Below, in pieces: positions 63,435 to 64,000 of a stretch of 64,000 nt of DNA. Positions within the stretch are counted from its first letter, which is position 1, and each line of letters opens with the position of its first letter. Below the pieces are notes generated by a model. The model worked only from the letters and a program-made list of their open reading frames with translations, made no database searches and was not told where the DNA came from. This DNA is from Heterodera schachtii. Its lineage: Eukaryota; Nematoda; Chromadorea; Rhabditida; Heteroderidae. The DNA lies in contig SIJG01000144.1 of assembly GCA_023374025.1 (NCBI GenBank), positions 62,001 to 126,000 of the forward strand, in the 5' to 3' direction. The translations under genes were made by a program, and so were the position numbers.

Positions 63435-63890
63435 TTGTTTTGCAATTAAATTTTAATTTATTTGTATTTTTTGTCTTATATGTATGTAGTAATTTTTTTG
63501 CTAAATATTGGAAATAGTTTCAAGTTGATAAATAATTTACACTCCAATCAAAATCAAAAATTTAAAAAAAATCAAATTTAATAGGCATGACAAAATGATA
63601 TATTCAAATTAGACAAAAATTATTACTAAGAATAAATGAATATGTTTATTTAAATTCTTTATACAGAAGCAACAAAATAAATGATTTAAACAATACATAT
63701 ATACATTAAAAGAAATACAATAAAAATATATTACTAATCACAAATTCTTCATTGTCGGAAAAAGTGACAGTGTTCATTTTCTATTATTATTAAATAATTA
63801 TGTTTCTTTTATAAAAAATTAAAGATGACTCAAACTTAATATAAAAACATATAAAATAACATCAAAAATTAAATTGAAATTGTTAAAATC
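63435..63890 (-). repeat. Long inverted duplication, pair B right arm
   Basis: The reverse-complement partner of 43240-43885. Its minus strand has TTTGAGTCATCTTTAATTTT, TTTTTCCGACAATGAAGA, TTATTTTGTTGCTTCTGTAT, TTTTTGTCTAATTTGAATAT and CTATTTCCAATATTTAGCAA in the same order. Confidence 0.85.
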
Positions 63891-63919
63891 ATTCATAAGA
63901 AAAAGAAATTAAGTTTTAT

Positions 63920-63964
63920 GTAAAATTTGGATGTTCATTTAAGTAAAATTTGGATGTTCATTTA
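63920..63964 (+). repeat. Two-copy tandem repeat, 23-bp period
   Basis: GTAAAATTTGGATGTTCATT plus TA occurs at 63920-63941 and again at 63943-63964. Confidence 0.9.
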
Positions 63965-64000
63965 AAATTAGATTCATTTAATTTCTGTAACAATAATTAA

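Noticed and set aside
13000..64000. piRNA cluster of the Caenorhabditis type
   Set aside because: The AT-rich setting fits, but the CTGTTTCA-type upstream motif was not seen before the islands, so that specific system is not supported.
1..64000. CRISPR array, phage or bacterial defence locus
   Set aside because: There are no regular short repeats with uniform spacers and no bacterial genes; spliced genes and MITEs show eukaryotic DNA.

Overview
The window is eukaryotic, extremely AT-rich and gene-poor. It fits a nematode genome, possibly an AT-rich plant-parasitic lineage such as root-knot nematodes. That placement is an inference from base composition, short T-rich-to-AG splice acceptors, the style of the aspartic protease and the load of small DNA transposons; there is no marker gene that proves it. 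No tRNA, rRNA, spliced-leader gene, CRISPR array or bacterial-type operon was seen.

Only three stretches have clear protein homology. (1) About 1.0-4.2 kb, minus strand: a six-exon pepsin/cathepsin D-like aspartic protease that looks functional, with its 5' exon(s) not located. (2) 41.2-42.8 kb, plus strand: the C-terminal half of a UPF1-like superfamily 1 helicase, with helicase motifs II to VI readable but two in-frame stops and two frame changes, followed by two plausible C-terminal exons. (3) 47.98-48.24 kb, minus strand: a short relic of the C-terminal dimerisation region of a hAT transposase.

Most of the rest is repeat-derived. Well-delimited short inverted-repeat elements lie at 10.1, 11.1, 11.9, 26.2, 34.7, 52.9, 54.3 and 60.9 kb. 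The 54.3 kb element has TAGGG termini and a perfect 8-bp target duplication, so it is a hAT-type MITE of the same superfamily as the transposase relic. The 11.1, 11.9 and 52.9 kb elements are almost complete palindromes.

The remaining AT-rich sequence (about 4.2-10, 12.8-26, 27-34, 35-41, 43-53 and 55-64 kb) is not structureless. It alternates between T-rich and A-rich blocks. Within it, old diverged repeats recur directly and inverted over distances of up to about 20 kb. A box reading TCTCATGG or a near variant recurs at least ten times, always on the T-rich strand, each time followed by a more GC-rich segment that differs from copy to copy. This conserved-box, variable-insert arrangement is the most interesting unexplained signal here. 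Old repeat decay and a family of small RNA units both remain possible explanations.
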